DNA of 64,000 nt from Gordionus sp. m RMFG-2023 (taxonomy: Eukaryota > Nematomorpha > Gordioida > Chordodea > Parachordodidae): the NCBI RefSeq assembly GCF_954871325.1, contig NC_088777.1, positions 26,451,366-26,515,365 of the forward strand. The letters are read 5' to 3'. The notes under the pieces were generated by a model. It was not told the origin of the DNA. It searched no databases and saw nothing but the letters and a program-made list of their open reading frames with translations. The position numbers and the translations under genes are program-made. Positions 32,426 to 44,104 of this stretch are shown piece after piece. Each line of letters starts with the position of its first letter. Position 1 is the stretch's first letter.

Positions 32426-34345
32426 GTGGAGATATATCCATTTTAATGGAAATTTTTGAAGACACTTTGGAATGTCTCAATGATTATTAAGTGGATGTGA
32501 AAATGGAAGAGGGATTTTCACCCATTTTTTTTATCATGTAGATGAGTTCTTTTTGAGTGGAAAAGGGAAAACCGATGGGTCAAGAATGGCATTATTATTC
32601 CGGTAGAATATAGTGAATGAGCTAAACCATTGGTTCTTGTTAAAATATCAAATGGAAAATAGAAGCTATTGCCAATTTTCGTGTAACACTAAACCGGTGG
32701 GTTGGTGAAGTTAAATCATTGCCTAGAATTGAAGAAATTTTGGCCATTTTAAAAGGTTCAAATATTTTTCAAAATTTGATTTTTCTACAGCCTATTTAGT
32801 TACCTTTAAAGGAGGAAATTCGTAAATTGTTTACGATAACGACTTCTAAAGGATAATTTGCTTTTTGTAGATTACCTTTTGGGTTAAGTGTATCAGCACC
32901 TATTTTTCAATGTACTATATGTCTTGATAACTTGGGTAACACCAGAATAATATAATCAACGTCTTGAAGAAGTTTTCAAGAGAATTCGTGACAAAGGTTT
33001 GAGAGCCAGTAAAGAAAAAAGTGTGATGTAACGGAGATAGTATATTTGGGTCATCTAATTAATGGGGCTGAAGTGAACACGCTTAAAAATAAACATGAAT
33101 CAGCCTAGTAAACTGAGTTGCAGTCCTTTTTGGGCATGGTAAATTATTATCATCGTTTTGTGGAGAGCTTAGCAAAAGTGGCATCTCCATTATATGTATA
33201 TTAAAGAAAGGTGTTCATTTTGAGTGGAAAATTGAAAAACAAAGGGTTCAAAATTTTGAAGAAAAAAATTGGTGAAGAACATTTTAGTGTTTTTAAAGGT
33301 AATCTTGGCTGTAGATGCATCTAATAAAGGTGTCGGAGGCGCGTTATTACATCTAATTGATGGTTTAGAGAGACTAATTATTTTTTTTTCAAAATTTTTC
33401 TAAGAAGTTGAAACTAGTTAAGGAGACCTTAGCGGTTATTTTTGTATTAACCAAGTGTCGTGAATATTTAATTGGTAAAATATTTGTGATTTATATTTAT
33501 CATAAACCCTTAATTCATTTGTTTAAAAGAGATAACAAAGAATTAATGATGTCCCCGAGATTACAACGTTGGTTGTTACTTGTAGGAAATTTCAATGAGG
33601 AAATATCGGCGAAAAAAAGAATCATTTGTCAGATATTTTGTCCTAGATTAGGATCGGGCTGTGTAAATCCTGAAGTAATCGACATTATAATTATAGATAG
33701 AGAAGATGCATTAGTTCGTACTCTATGATATATGTTAAAAGGAGGTTCTACCACTTAGGAAGCTTAAATTAAATACCTTGAGAGACAAGAATTTAAGTCC
33801 GTTAAAATTGTGTTTAACGGATGAAAAAAATTGGAAAAGCAGATATTATTCATATAAAAAATACAAAAGAATTATAAATTATAGACGATTGTATAATGCG
33901 TGGAAATCGTGGTGTAATACCATGTAAATTGCGCGATAAGATTTTATGTTTATTATATGGCGGTCATAAGGGCAGATATAAAATAAAATCATGGGCACGT
34001 GAATATGTATGGTGGCCTCGTATGAATATGAAAATTAAAAAATTACAAATATATGTTCCCATGCCCAGTAAAGAAATGGGAGGTGTGTGGACAAGGTCAG
34101 GTCAACCGTGGGAAATGGTCCACATTGATTTTTTTGAGTTGGAGGAAAAAACATTGGTGGATTCATATTCTAAGTGGATAGAATATGAAGAAGTTCATAT
34201 TTTGGTGCCGTTTAATTTTTATTTAACCAACGGACAAGATATCTGGATAATAGTGGACGCAGTGTACTAATAAAAAATACAAACACGGTGGAAAATAAAA
34301 AATCCTTAAAAATAAAAAGGTAAAAATTTTTTTGGAATATATAAA

Positions 34346-35501
34346 ATGATGTGCATTTATATAATTTTGATATTATTAATTATATTAGGTTTGATATATT
34401 GTTTAACTTTTCGTAATGTTAAAATTTTTATAATAAAAGTTTTAATAAATTTTTTATAAAGTTGTGAATAAAAAATAAATGTTTAATTATAAAAGAAATA
34501 TAAAAACTGAAAAGTATGTGGAAATGGTTCCACAGAGAAATAATTGTATTATAGCTCTAGTAGTGATATGTTTATGGATAATGGGTATTATGATACATCG
34601 GAAAAAAATAAATAAAGTTATAGAAAGAGATAGAATAAAAATTACGGAGGAAATTGAAATGAAAAATAATGAAATTGAAAAAGGAAGAAATGAAAGGGAA
34701 GTAAAAAACGTTAATGAAAAGGAAAAAATTACGGAAGAGATGTTAAATTTAAAACATGAAATATGGAAAATGTTAAATGAAAATATGATAGAAAAAATGA
34801 GGAAAAGTATCAATATTATTAGATCGGAGAGGAACGAAAAGATATTGATAATAAAAGAGAAATAGATATTAAAGATGAAAGTGGAATGAGAATTAATAAA
34901 CGAAATAACTTATAGTCATGGGGAAAATTGTGAGAGAAAGTATAATGAAAGAGATTTCAGAAGAGCTGATCGAAGAAATGATAAGGAATACGATCATTTT
35001 AAAGAGTATAGTACGGCAATGAATTTGCAGAGAAATGAAAGGGAAAATTGGGAAAAAGAAAATTTTTTCCGAAATAGATTTAATCGTCCGAAGATTAATA
35101 TGCAAAATATAAAATGTTATTCATGTGGAGAATTTGGGCATATAAGTAGAAATTGTGTTGAGAACGGGGCAATGTTTAACAAGCAACCGATTAAATGTAA
35201 TAGATGTGGAGGAGTTGGACATAGTAGTGAAAAATGTTGTGTTCCGACGTATCGTATTATGGGAAATAATCAAAGAACACTTCAATGTGAAAGATGTGGA
35301 AAAATGAGGCATGCTAAAGAGAATTGTTATGTAAGAGAACCGATAAATGGAGAAGCATTTCCGGCAGTGAAATACATAGCACCGGCAACTAGTGTGAGAG
35401 TGATACAAAATACTGATATGTTGAAAGAAGGTAAAGTTGAAGTTATGTGTTTTAAATGCAGAAAGGAAGGACATAGTGCTATAGAATGTCGAGAGAGGTG
35501 A
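34346..35501 (+). pseudogene. leader hydrophobic frame and gag-like region with four zinc knuckles
   Basis: A tiny frame at 34,346-34,459 is almost wholly hydrophobic (CIYIILILLIILGLIYCL). The frame at 34,479-34,865 begins with a basic stretch. It then has a membrane-like segment at residues 23-39 (CIIALVVICLWIMGIMI) and a long Glu/Lys-rich coiled-coil-like tail. The frame at 35,019-35,501 has four CCHC zinc knuckles: CYSCGEFGHISRNC, CNRCGGVGHSSEKC, CERCGKMRHAKENC and CFKCRKEGHSAIEC. Knuckles of this type bind nucleic acid in gag proteins. A membrane segment ahead of gag is unusual, and the related element at 29,435 shows the same layout. Confidence 0.65.
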
Positions 35502-35617
35502 CTAGATGATAGTGATAGTAATAAAATGGAGGGTATTACGTTTAAGAATAAAATGGAATTTCGTGTGGATGGAGATGTAGAAATTAAGAGAGATTTAGTA
35601 GGTAAAAAAATGTAAAT

Positions 35618-36199
35618 TTGGTAAATGATGGAATTATAAAGGATTATAGAATCCCTGTTTTAAAATTAGAGGACAAAAGTGAGAAGGATAAATGTCCTCG
35701 TGTGCAAATAGTTGTAGGAAGTAGAAAAATATCGATGTTATTGGATACAGGTGCGGCAATATCGATCGTAGGTTATGAAAATTTTTGTAGATATTGGCCA
35801 GAGGATAATATAATTAAAGAAGAGATGAGAGTTAAACAGTTTGATGGATCGGAAATAAAGGTTGTAGGAAAAATTGAAGTGCCGTTAGTAATAAATGATA
35901 TAGTTAATTATTTGAAGTTGTGGATTGTAGATAAAAAGGTGGATACGATTATGGGTTGGGAATGGATTGTTAAGATTGGTCCATTAAATAATTTTTGGGG
36001 TATCTTTTCAAATGAAATTAAACGGGATGAAATGATTGAAGTTCAGAACGATGAAATAAAAAATCGAGAATTATGTCATGCAAAAAGTGAAATCATTGGA
36101 AATGGTGTGATAGGTAATCGAAAAAGTGAATTTGAAAAAATAAATATGGCGCAAATGCGGATAGTTCCAGTTAAAAAAAAGAAAGGTAAGATATACTGA
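35618..36199 (+). pseudogene. Ty3-like aspartic protease region
   Basis: A 193-residue frame. It contains CPRVQIVVGSRKISMLLDTG followed by AAISIVGYENF: the DTGA active-site loop with the flanking hydrophobic residues of retropepsins. KLWIVDKKVDTIMGWEWI is equivalent to the family's C-terminal GxD/GWE region. The ~80-residue tail is charged. It lies between the zinc knuckles and the reverse transcriptase, as expected for a Ty3-type pol. The related frame at 30,799-31,065 shares CPRV, DTGA and YWP. Confidence 0.8.
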
Positions 36200-36200
36200 G

Positions 36201-37997
36201 TTGTCGCAAAGTGTTAATATTATGGAAAATGACGATCCTAGAGAGGTAAAAAAGGAAATACCTTGTAGAAAATGTATTAATGAGCGAAATAATGATGAAA
36301 TAAAATTAGTCACAAAAACAAAAGAAATAGAGGAGAAAATTATGAGTCAAGAAATGTGTAAGGAACTGGATAATGAAAAGAAAGATATACCAGTATTACA
36401 GAATATCCCGGCGAAATTTTTAAGAAAAAAAGAGGAAAAGGAGATTAATGGAGGGGAAGGAAGGGAACAATTGTCGAGTTTGGAAAATTGGAAGCTTGCA
36501 GTGGCAGTTTTAAATAGTTATAGTGAAATTTTTGAAGAGAAATTAGGATGTTTAGTGGATTATGAAGTTGATATCCGTTTAAAGGAAGGTTTTGTACCGC
36601 AGTATTGTCCTGTGCGAAGAGTTTCATTTTAATGGAGGGCGGAAATGGAAAAAGAATTAGACAATTGGGTGAGAGATGGAATTATTTGTCCTATTGGTTA
36701 TAGTGAATGGGCAAATCCGTTGGTGCCTGTTAGAAAGGCCAATGGAAAATTGAGGTTATGTGCAGATTTTAGGGTGACCTTGAATCCTTGGGTTGTAGAG
36801 GTGAAATATCCGCTACCGCGAATAGAAGAAATTTTGGCCAGTTTGAAAGGGGAAAAATATTTTTCCAAGATTGATTTTTCGTGTGCATATTTGCAGTTAC
36901 CGATGGTAAAAACGGCTAGGAAGTTGTTGACGATTACGACATTCAAGGGCTTGTTTACATTTTGTCGATTACCATTTGGGTTAAGTGTATTAGCCCCTAT
37001 TTTTCAGCGGACAATGGCTGCTGTTTTCCAAGGTTTAGAGGGTGTTTTGGATGATGTTTTGGTTGTAGGAATAACGATGAAACAAAATGATGATAGGCTA
37101 GAAGAAGTATTTATTAGAATTCGAAATAAAGGATTAAAGGCGAGTCGTGAAAAGAGTGTGTTGGGAGTAACTGAAGTGACGTATTTGGGTCATAGGATTA
37201 ATGGAATGGAGGTAAAACCGTTAGATAAGAATTTGTTGAGTATTGCGAATTTGAATAGGCCGACCAGTAAAGTAGAGGTCCAGTCGTTTATGGGAATGGT
37301 AAATTATTACCATCGGTTTATATCGAGTTTTGCAGAAATAGCTGCACCTTTATATGAATTATTAAGGAAAGGGGTACATTTTGAATGGAAAGATGAACAA
37401 GAGATTGCGTTCAGAACGTTAAAAGAGAGAATTAGGAAAGAACCCATTCTAGTATGTTTTAATAGTGATCTGGAAGTAGTTTTGGCTGTAGATGCATGTA
37501 ATAGAGGAGTAGGTGGGACAATGTTGCATTTGATAGATGGAATGGAAAGACCTGTTTTATTTTTCTCGAGAGTGTTTAGAGAGGTAGAAAAGAGGTATTC
37601 AGTGATAGAGCAGGAGGCTTTAGCTGTGATTTTTGGATTAACGAAATGTCGTGAATACCTTATAAGTAGGAAGTTTGTTGTTTTTACAGATCATAAGCCG
37701 TTGATCCACTTATTCAAGAAGGATAACAAAGAGTTGATGTTATCGCCTCGACTTCAGCGATGGTTATTGTTAGTAGGAAGTTTTGATTTGGATTTAAAAT
37801 ATCGAAGGGAAAAAGAGAACCAGTTACCTGATATTTTGTCAAGGTTAGGTGCTGGCGAAAGTGTGGATGAATCGGTGATTTTGAAAATTGATAATCGGGA
37901 AGAATGTCTTGTACGTACGATAATGAGAAGTATAAAAAATAGCCCAACGACATGGGAAGATATACAAAGGTTTACAAGGAAAGATAGGGAGTTATAG
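36201..37997 (+). pseudogene. Ty3-like reverse transcriptase and RNase H region
   Basis: The frame at 36,201-36,632 is Glu/Lys-rich, then enters the pre-RT segment YSEIFEEKLGCLVDYEVDI. The frame at 36,645-37,997 (450 residues) carries RT motifs PLVPVRKANGKLRLCADFR, YFSKIDFSCAYLQLPM, FCRLPFGLSVLAPIF and GVLDDVLVVG, with the Asp pair of the active site present. RNase H follows with VLAVDACNRGVGGTML, VIEQEALAVIFGLTKCREYL and FTDHKPLIHLF, then the DILSRLGAG end. The domain order is that of Ty3/gypsy pol. This is the longest open frame in the window. Confidence 0.9.
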
Positions 37998-38089
37998 GTA
38001 GTTAAATTATATCTAATGGGAAAAAGATCATGGAAAGATGATTATTAAGTTTTCAAAAATATTGAAACAGAATTAACTATAGTGGACGA

Positions 38090-38986
38090 TTGTATTATGA
38101 GGGGGCCCCGAGATGTTATACCCCGAAAATTGAGGGAAAAATTTTGAATGTTATACATGCGGGTCATCAAGGAGTTACTCATATGAAACAATGGGGAAGA
38201 GACGTATGGTGGCCGAAAATGAATGAGGATATTGATAAATTGGGAAAAGAATGTGAGATTTGTAGTGCATGGCCTGACATGCCCCGTAAGGATAAAAATA
38301 GTACATGGCCAAAAGTTGTAGAACCAGGAGAGAGGGTTCATGTTGATTTTTTCGAATATGAAGGAAAAAAGTATATATTAAGTGTAGATGCGTTCTCCAA
38401 ATGGATAGAGTTTGAAGAAATTCATGGGTTAACGGCGAATATTGTGATTAAACATTTAAAAAAAATATGGTCGAAGTTTGATATTCCGAAAACTGTAGTA
38501 TCGGATGGTGGACTTTTATCGGGGAAGAATTCAAGAGATTCTGTGAAAAAACGGGTGTATATCATGTGTTAACGCCACCGTATCATCCCAGTTCCAATGG
38601 ACAGGCGGAACGGATGGTAGCGACGGTTAAAGGATGGTTGAAGAAAACCAAAAGTGGAAAAGGAGAAATGTGGGTGAAGCATTTGTATTATAATAATGCG
38701 ATATGATGGTTTGTCTCCGGCGGAAAAAATGATAGGCCGGAAGGTAAGGATGTTTTTGGATATGTTAATACCCAGTAAAGCTGAGGTAGTTGTAGAGGAT
38801 ATTGATAGAAGGGAATTGGAATATACTGTGGGACAATTAGTATGGATTAGATTATATGGAAGTACAAAAAAATGGGAGAAAGGAGTAGTAATAGAGAATT
38901 TGAGAAACAAGTTAAATAAAGTGAAGTTTGATGATAATAATGAAGGGGTTCGGCATAGAGATCAATTACGAAGGAAGGTCATATAG
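38090..38986 (+). pseudogene. Ty3-like integrase region
   Basis: The first frame has HAGHQGVTHMKQWGRDVWWP and CEICSAWPD, the HHCC zinc-binding domain. RVHVDFFEYEGKKYILSVDA then gives the first catalytic Asp, and KTVVSDGG the second. The next part has YHPSSNGQAER near 38,580, where the catalytic Glu belongs. The last frame (38,696-38,986) carries the C-terminal region with YDGLSPAEKMIGR and VGQLVWIRLYG, where chromatin- or DNA-binding segments usually lie. Domain order and wording are as in K02A2.6-like Ty3 integrases. Confidence 0.85.
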
Positions 38987-39916
38987 AAATAGATTTTAAA
39001 AAAAAAAGAAAAAATTTTATTGTGTAAAGGTACTTTAGGGTTGAGGCAATAGTTATTAATTGAAATGATAAGGTAATATGGCGACATAAGATGGGATGGT
39101 TGATATGTGCATTTTGGTCAGCCATATATATATGTATACTGACCAAGGTACGCAATATGTATACTGGTAAAGGTATAAGGATACGGAAACAAGAGTGGGA
39201 AATGGATAAATAAAAGGAGGTTGAAAGAATTACAAAACTAGTGATGTTTTACGTTAATAGTAAAAAAAGGGGGGAAATTTGTGGTTAAGTAATTAAATAA
39301 AATTATTGAATGTGAAATATTACATAGCATTTGTGTGTAATTATTTGGAAAGGAAAATATTTGAATTGAAAGAATTCGTGTTGTTGTAGTTGGAATAAAA
39401 TAAAAATAAATAAAATGAGGTTAATGGTAATGCTTTGAGGGGAAGGTTATAAAAATTTTTGCAGAGAAAATGTTTTGGTATAGTTTACAGAGTGTTTAAT
39501 AGGCATGTTAATGGGAACGGTAATTATTTTTTTTAAAAAAAAAGAGGGAAAGCAAGGAATAATAAATTAAACGGTGAAAAAAAATTAAAAAGATAAAAAA
39601 AAAGAAAATAGAATATATGTAGAATCAGGCAGTTGGTGTTATGAAATTTGTAGGGAAATAAGATGGGAGTATGTAGAAAAGGGGGGTAATAATAAAAAAT
39701 TTTTTGAAATTAGCATTTTGTAGGTTTGTTATTTATGTAAAAAGAGGAAGAATTTATGTAAAATTTTTTATTGTAATTAACCTGAATAAAGAAACAATTT
39801 TTTTCTGTTCTTGCTTACAATATTTTTCTTCCGATATAAAAATTTTTTCTGTTTTGAAATAATTGTCAAATTTTTTTGTTTAAATTGAAACTTGGTATAT
39901 TAAAACAAAGAATAAT

Positions 39917-40573
39917 ATGATGATGGAAGTGAACTTAGTTGAGACTAATAGTGACATGGGAATGATATATAATGATAAATGGAATTCGCAACAAAGTGCA
40001 GCAAGTGTAAATATAATGGGAGAAAACGTAAGGAGGGATATAATTCAGGACTCTACAAGAATGGTCAGCAGGAGAAGACCGGGGCAGATTGAGTGCTATG
40101 GATGTGTAGGTGTGGGTCACATTTCAAGGCATTGTCCCACTATAACAACTTTCAGCTATAGAGAACGGGGGGAAGCTCGATCTCGATTGGCCAGGCGCGA
40201 TCATATTCCGTTCCCTTTATGGACAAATTCGTATACTATTGGCAGAAGGGAAATGAGGAGAGGCGTGTCGACTGAAGAAGATGTTCAAGACAATACGAAT
40301 ATGACACAACGAAGGGAAGTAGTTATAAAGCCACGGTCGGTACAGTCGATATTAGATGTTCAAGACAATACGAATATGACACAACGAAAGGGAGTAGTTA
40401 TACAGCCACGGCAGGTGCAATCGGTATTAGCGACGGCTGACTATGTTGGTGGAGATGTTTGTGTGGGTCAAAGTATGACGGGTGGTATAAATGATAGAGA
40501 GATAATGCGTGGGCAACAAAGAGAAGAATTAATGGTAGAGGACTTAGAGGAATTGTTATTACGGCAGGAATAA
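39917..40573 (+). CDS. open zinc-knuckle ORF, 218 residues, with internal repeat; LTR-element linked
   Basis: The frame starts MMMEVNLVETNSDMG and has one CCHC knuckle, CYGCVGVGHISRHC, at about residues 59-72. After it comes a 25-residue tandem repeat (VQDNTNMTQR...VVI.PR.VQS) encoded by a 75-bp DNA repeat at 40,280 and 40,355. The tail is acidic (EELMVEDLEELLL). The frame looks whole. Its knuckle wording resembles the gag of the preceding element (GEFGHISRNC), so it may be that element's downstream ORF or the gag of another copy. A host-adopted gag is a less likely alternative. No membrane segment is present. Confidence 0.6.
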   Translation: MMMEVNLVETNSDMGMIYNDKWNSQQSAASVNIMGENVRRDIIQDSTRMVSRRRPGQIECYGCVGVGHISRHCPTITTFSYRERGEARSRLARRDHIPFPLWTNSYTIGRREMRRGVSTEEDVQDNTNMTQRREVVIKPRSVQSILDVQDNTNMTQRKGVVIQPRQVQSVLATADYVGGDVCVGQSMTGGINDREIMRGQQREELMVEDLEELLLRQE

Positions 40574-42079
40574 AGAGTATGCATTCAGAATAATATAAAT
40601 AGACAATGTTTTTTTTGTGGGTGGACGTGTCATATAGTTATGTTTTATTATTTTTGAATGTTGTCAAGGTTATATTTAAAGAAAAATAATAATATTTTTT
40701 TTTCATGATTCGAAGATTGTAATTTATTTTTTAATAATATATATTTTGATTTGTAGAAACCAAAAATAAAGTCTACAAAAGCAAAGTTATTGTTAGTTAT
40801 TTTTCCGGTAAGACTACAAAAATAATAAATTAAGATTTGTTTTTGTATAAAGTCATAAATTAAAATCAGAAATTTTTTTTTGTATAGTAAATTTTTTTGA
40901 ATCAATATCATAATTTTTTTTAAAATTAATTATGTACAATAATGATTTGCCCTAATTGGACTGTGGGTCATTTTATTTGCAAGTGAATATTATCCCAAAG
41001 AAACCCAAGAGAATCGCAAACTTGGGAATAACAAAGAAAAAAATAATAAATAATAAGAGTAGTAGAAAGTTTTTAAATAATATCTGCCAATTTAAGAAAG
41101 TGCTTTTAATGCCATTCTTTTCAACATTTAATGGTTGATTGTGATGTTCCATCATATTCCTTAAATCATCAATAGCCAATATGCAATCTCCCAAAGGAAG
41201 AAATAATGCCAACCGGGTTCAAAGAACTATACCGTGGGTACACAAAATTCGTAATCAAAGAATACCATCATAAGACGATATGGCAAAAAACCAAGGCCGC
41301 CAATAAATTATCAAGAAAGTGAAGTAAAAATAGGATAATGGAACAGCGGGATATGCGGGTGAGAGAAGTCATACGATTGTGCCAACTGATAGTGAAATAG
41401 AAGAAGCAGCAATGCTTCAATAACAAATAATAACAACAATAATTAGGTTAATTAGGAACTAAATTATTTTTGGGCCCGGATAAGACAAATACAGATATAT
41501 ATTTTAATTATTACATATATTTCAACTGTACATGTCCTTGGCCTGTTAGGCGTGGACATGTAATCATCAAAAAACTTAGGCTATGACCTAAGCCCGGCCT
41601 TCAGTAGGAGGAGTGTAGCCTGGGAATCACAAATGGCGCGGAATCACAATTTTACATAAATCACAAATAGTGCTGAATAACAAAATAAAAATATAATATG
41701 GGGTTAAGGACGGATATTAAAAAATATTTCAATAGCTAATTTTATTGAGCAGGAACAATGATGAGAAATAAAAATTTTACAAATATTTACTATATGGCAA
41801 AATAATAAATATATATGCGAATAAAGATGAATATTGTTTGGAGAACCATTTTGGCAAGCTTTCTATAATGTAGAATCCTTAAGAATATAATTTTTTTAAA
41901 AAAATAAAGATTTTTCTTTTTTGGATTGGAATTTTCCTTTTTTATTGGATCTTTTTCTTTTTGATAACTTTTTTATTTTTTGGTCAAACATTTAACGGGA
42001 AATTACCGGTGCTTGAAGGAAAATGGAAAGTTAGAATCAGTTGGAATTAAACTTTTTCTAAGAATGAAAACTCTATTGC
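40574..42079. other. unassigned stretch with a possible decayed coding patch
   Basis: A 60-residue Lys-rich frame (40,956-41,138) is unassigned. Between 41,210 and 41,410, one frame reads GYAGERSHTIVPTDSEIEEA and another MEQRDMRVREVIRLCQLIVK. This looks like the decayed end of a coding region followed by an AATAACAACAATAATTAGG tail, as many LINEs have. A GC-richer patch (CCTAAGCCCGGCCTTCAG near 41,588) holds repeated AATCACAA words. No family is certain. Confidence 0.25.
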
Positions 42080-43318
42080 CGAGATAGTAAGGAAAGAGAA
42101 AATAAAAATAGAAAGAAGCAGAAGTGAAGGTAATTAAGAAAGAGAAAGAAAGATAAAGGGAAGAAAGGAAAATGGAAAGAAGGCAATTAAAAGGGGGAAG
42201 AAAAAGGATTAGGAAAAAAGGAAATGAAAAGTGAAAAGGGGGAAGAAAAGGGGAAAGAGAAAGAAAAAGGGAGCGCAAAGGCAAGGGAAAAGAAATAAAA
42301 GAGTAAAGAAAAGGAAAAAAAGGATAGCAACAGAAAAGAAAAAGTGAAAGGAAAGAAAAAGTGAAAATGGAAAGAACAAAGGATGTAGAAAAGTGATATG
42401 AAAAGAAAATGTGAAAGAAAAATAAATGAAAATTAGGAAGAAAAGGGGAAAGGAAGTAAATAGGAAAAAGAAAAGGGTAAGAAACTGGGAAAAAGATGGT
42501 AGGAAAAAAGGGGGGAAATGTGAAAGAAAAAGTAGAGGAAAGGGAAAATAGAAATAGAAGGAAAGGGGAAAGAGAAAGGAAAAGGGTAAAAAAGGAGAAA
42601 GAAAAAGTAAAGGTGAAAGAAAAGAGGAATAGAGTAGAGAAAGCGTAAGGAAAAGAAAAAGCAAAAAAAAAGGAAATGGAAAAAGACGGGAATTCTGTTT
42701 ATATATCCTAGTAAATTTTTAAAGTAAATATGAAATTAATAGATGCTAAGTAAGTAAATTCTTGTATTTAAAAAATCGCTAAATATAAGAGAAATAAATA
42801 CTCAATTTAAATACACTTGTTAACTTCATTTTCAATAATAACTTAAAATTTTTAAAAGATATAAGCAATATTTACAACTTTTAAGTGCAAGAAAAAAAGG
42901 AGAAGGAAAAGAAAAAGGTAAAGAAAGGGGGAAAGGAAAAGAAAAAGGCTAATGAAAAGAAAGAGTTTAAAAAAAGGAGATAGGAAAAGAAAAAAAGAAA
43001 GGAAGGGGGAGAGGGAAAGAAAAGAGGAAAGCAAAAGGTCAAGGAAAATAAAAAGGAAAAGAAGGGGAAGGGAGATAATAGAAAGTCCGATTTAGGTCTT
43101 AGGACTGAAGATTTTTCTCGTATATGGCAGAAAGGTTTGGATCTATATTTTGCCAAATCTCGCGGCTTATATAATAATATTTTGTCTAAAATCTTAATAG
43201 GGTGGTTTTTGTAAATCGACCCAAATTTATCAACCCTATAAAATTTGAAAAGTAAGGAAATGGAAAAAAAGAACAAGGGAAAAGAAAAAAGCAAGAAAAA
43301 GGAAAGAATAAATAGAAC
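42080..43318 (+). repeat. long purine-rich (GAAAAG) tracts
   Basis: The plus strand is almost pure A/G from about 42,080 to 42,690, again at 42,885-43,078 and in short form at 43,245-43,318, with ordinary AT-rich DNA between. Units such as GAAAAGG, GAAAGAGAAA and GGGGAAA vary without a fixed period. The long minus-strand frames here, made of Phe, Leu and Ser, are artefacts of this composition. Confidence 0.9.
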
Positions 43319-44104
43319 TTATTTTATTTTTATTGTAATAAAGTAGAGGAGTCAATAAGTGTTTTTCTATAGTAAAAGAGGTATTAGTATTAATACCCTT
43401 TAGAGAGCATATCCAGTGCAGTGGATTAATATCCACTGTTTGGAAATTTAAACCCATTGTCTGGTATAAATATCATGTAAGATCAAGGTATAAATGAAAT
43501 GGATTATGTTTAAATAATTATTATGTTCATGTAAATTTAAATATATTATCAATAAAATATTCATTTTTTTTAATGAAGAAAAGAATGAAAAATAATTTTA
43601 TATTTTGTTTATAATAAAATATATTCATTATTTATTGTATATAAAATATTCTTTATTATTATAGTATACATATCTTGAAATATTAATTTAAAAAATAAAT
43701 ATTATTCTTGTATTTATCTAATTTTATAATCTATACATATATTTTATAACTATATTTAAAAGCGGGGCTGAATTTTAAATAATCATAGGTAATAATGCAA
43801 GGCTAAGAAATTGTAATCTGTCGCAGGTATTATGTTTTTTTAATTTTTATTTATATTAAAAATGACATATAAATTTAATTATCTAAAAATATGATATGTA
43901 AAATCATCATTGACATTTATACAACCTTTTTTTCGAAATAGCATATTTTTTTTCAACGAACCGCTACATATTCTTTTCAAATACCGATTTATTGGCTTTA
44001 TTTGAATATTATAACGCGTTGATTATAAATGAGGGTTGATAAAAAATTCATTCACTAAAAAATAAATAAAATAAAAATAATAAAAATGTAATTAGAAGAA
44101 TCAG
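43319..44104. other. unassigned AT-rich stretch
   Basis: A near-palindrome CAGTGGATTAATATCCACTG lies at about 43,420-43,440. Otherwise only AT-rich sequence with ATATT-type words is seen. Confidence 0.4.

Larger units (their letters stand above)
29435..34270 (+). mobile_element. Ty3/gypsy-like fossil (older copy), carries a hAT insertion
   Basis: Parts in order: two short hydrophobic frames in the leader (29,435-29,634), a zinc-knuckle-like CGRKGHSEKNC near 30,072-30,105, and protease at 30,799-31,110 with MLFDTGASSIMSRENF. Reverse transcriptase lies at about 32,600-33,180 with FCRLPFGLSVSAPIF, RNase H at about 33,300-33,650 with LAVDASNKGVGG, and integrase at about 33,890-34,270 with GGHKGRYKIKSWA and EMVHIDFFELE. 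A hAT with its target duplication sits inside at 31,366-32,425. The integrase end is missing where the next element starts. It is broken in many places and older than its relative at 34,346. Confidence 0.8.
34346..39916 (+). mobile_element. Ty3/gypsy-like element, the best preserved in the window
   Basis: Same family as the fossil at 29,435: protease, RT and integrase wording match closely. Leader and gag lie at 34,346-35,501, protease at 35,618-36,199, RT-RNase H at 36,201-37,997 and integrase at 38,090-38,986. A non-coding 3' region of about 900 bp follows, with purine runs (AAAAAAAGGGGGGAAAT near 39,265; AAAAGGGGGGTAAT near 39,678) that could be polypurine tracts. A CCTGAATAAAG polyadenylation-like signal lies near 39,781. 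I cannot define both LTRs. It has a handful of interruptions, clearly fewer than its relatives, so it is the youngest LTR element here. Confidence 0.8.

Noticed and set aside
34487-35474. Long minus-strand frames opposite the gag region
   Set aside because: They are antisense to Glu/Lys-rich and zinc-knuckle coding sequence that clearly reads on the plus strand.
41210-41240. GGGTTCAAAGAAC as a tRNA B box
   Set aside because: No A box at a suitable distance and no cloverleaf pairing.
42209-43034. Long minus-strand frames rich in Phe, Leu and Ser
   Set aside because: They are the complement of purine-only tracts; low-complexity composition alone keeps them open.
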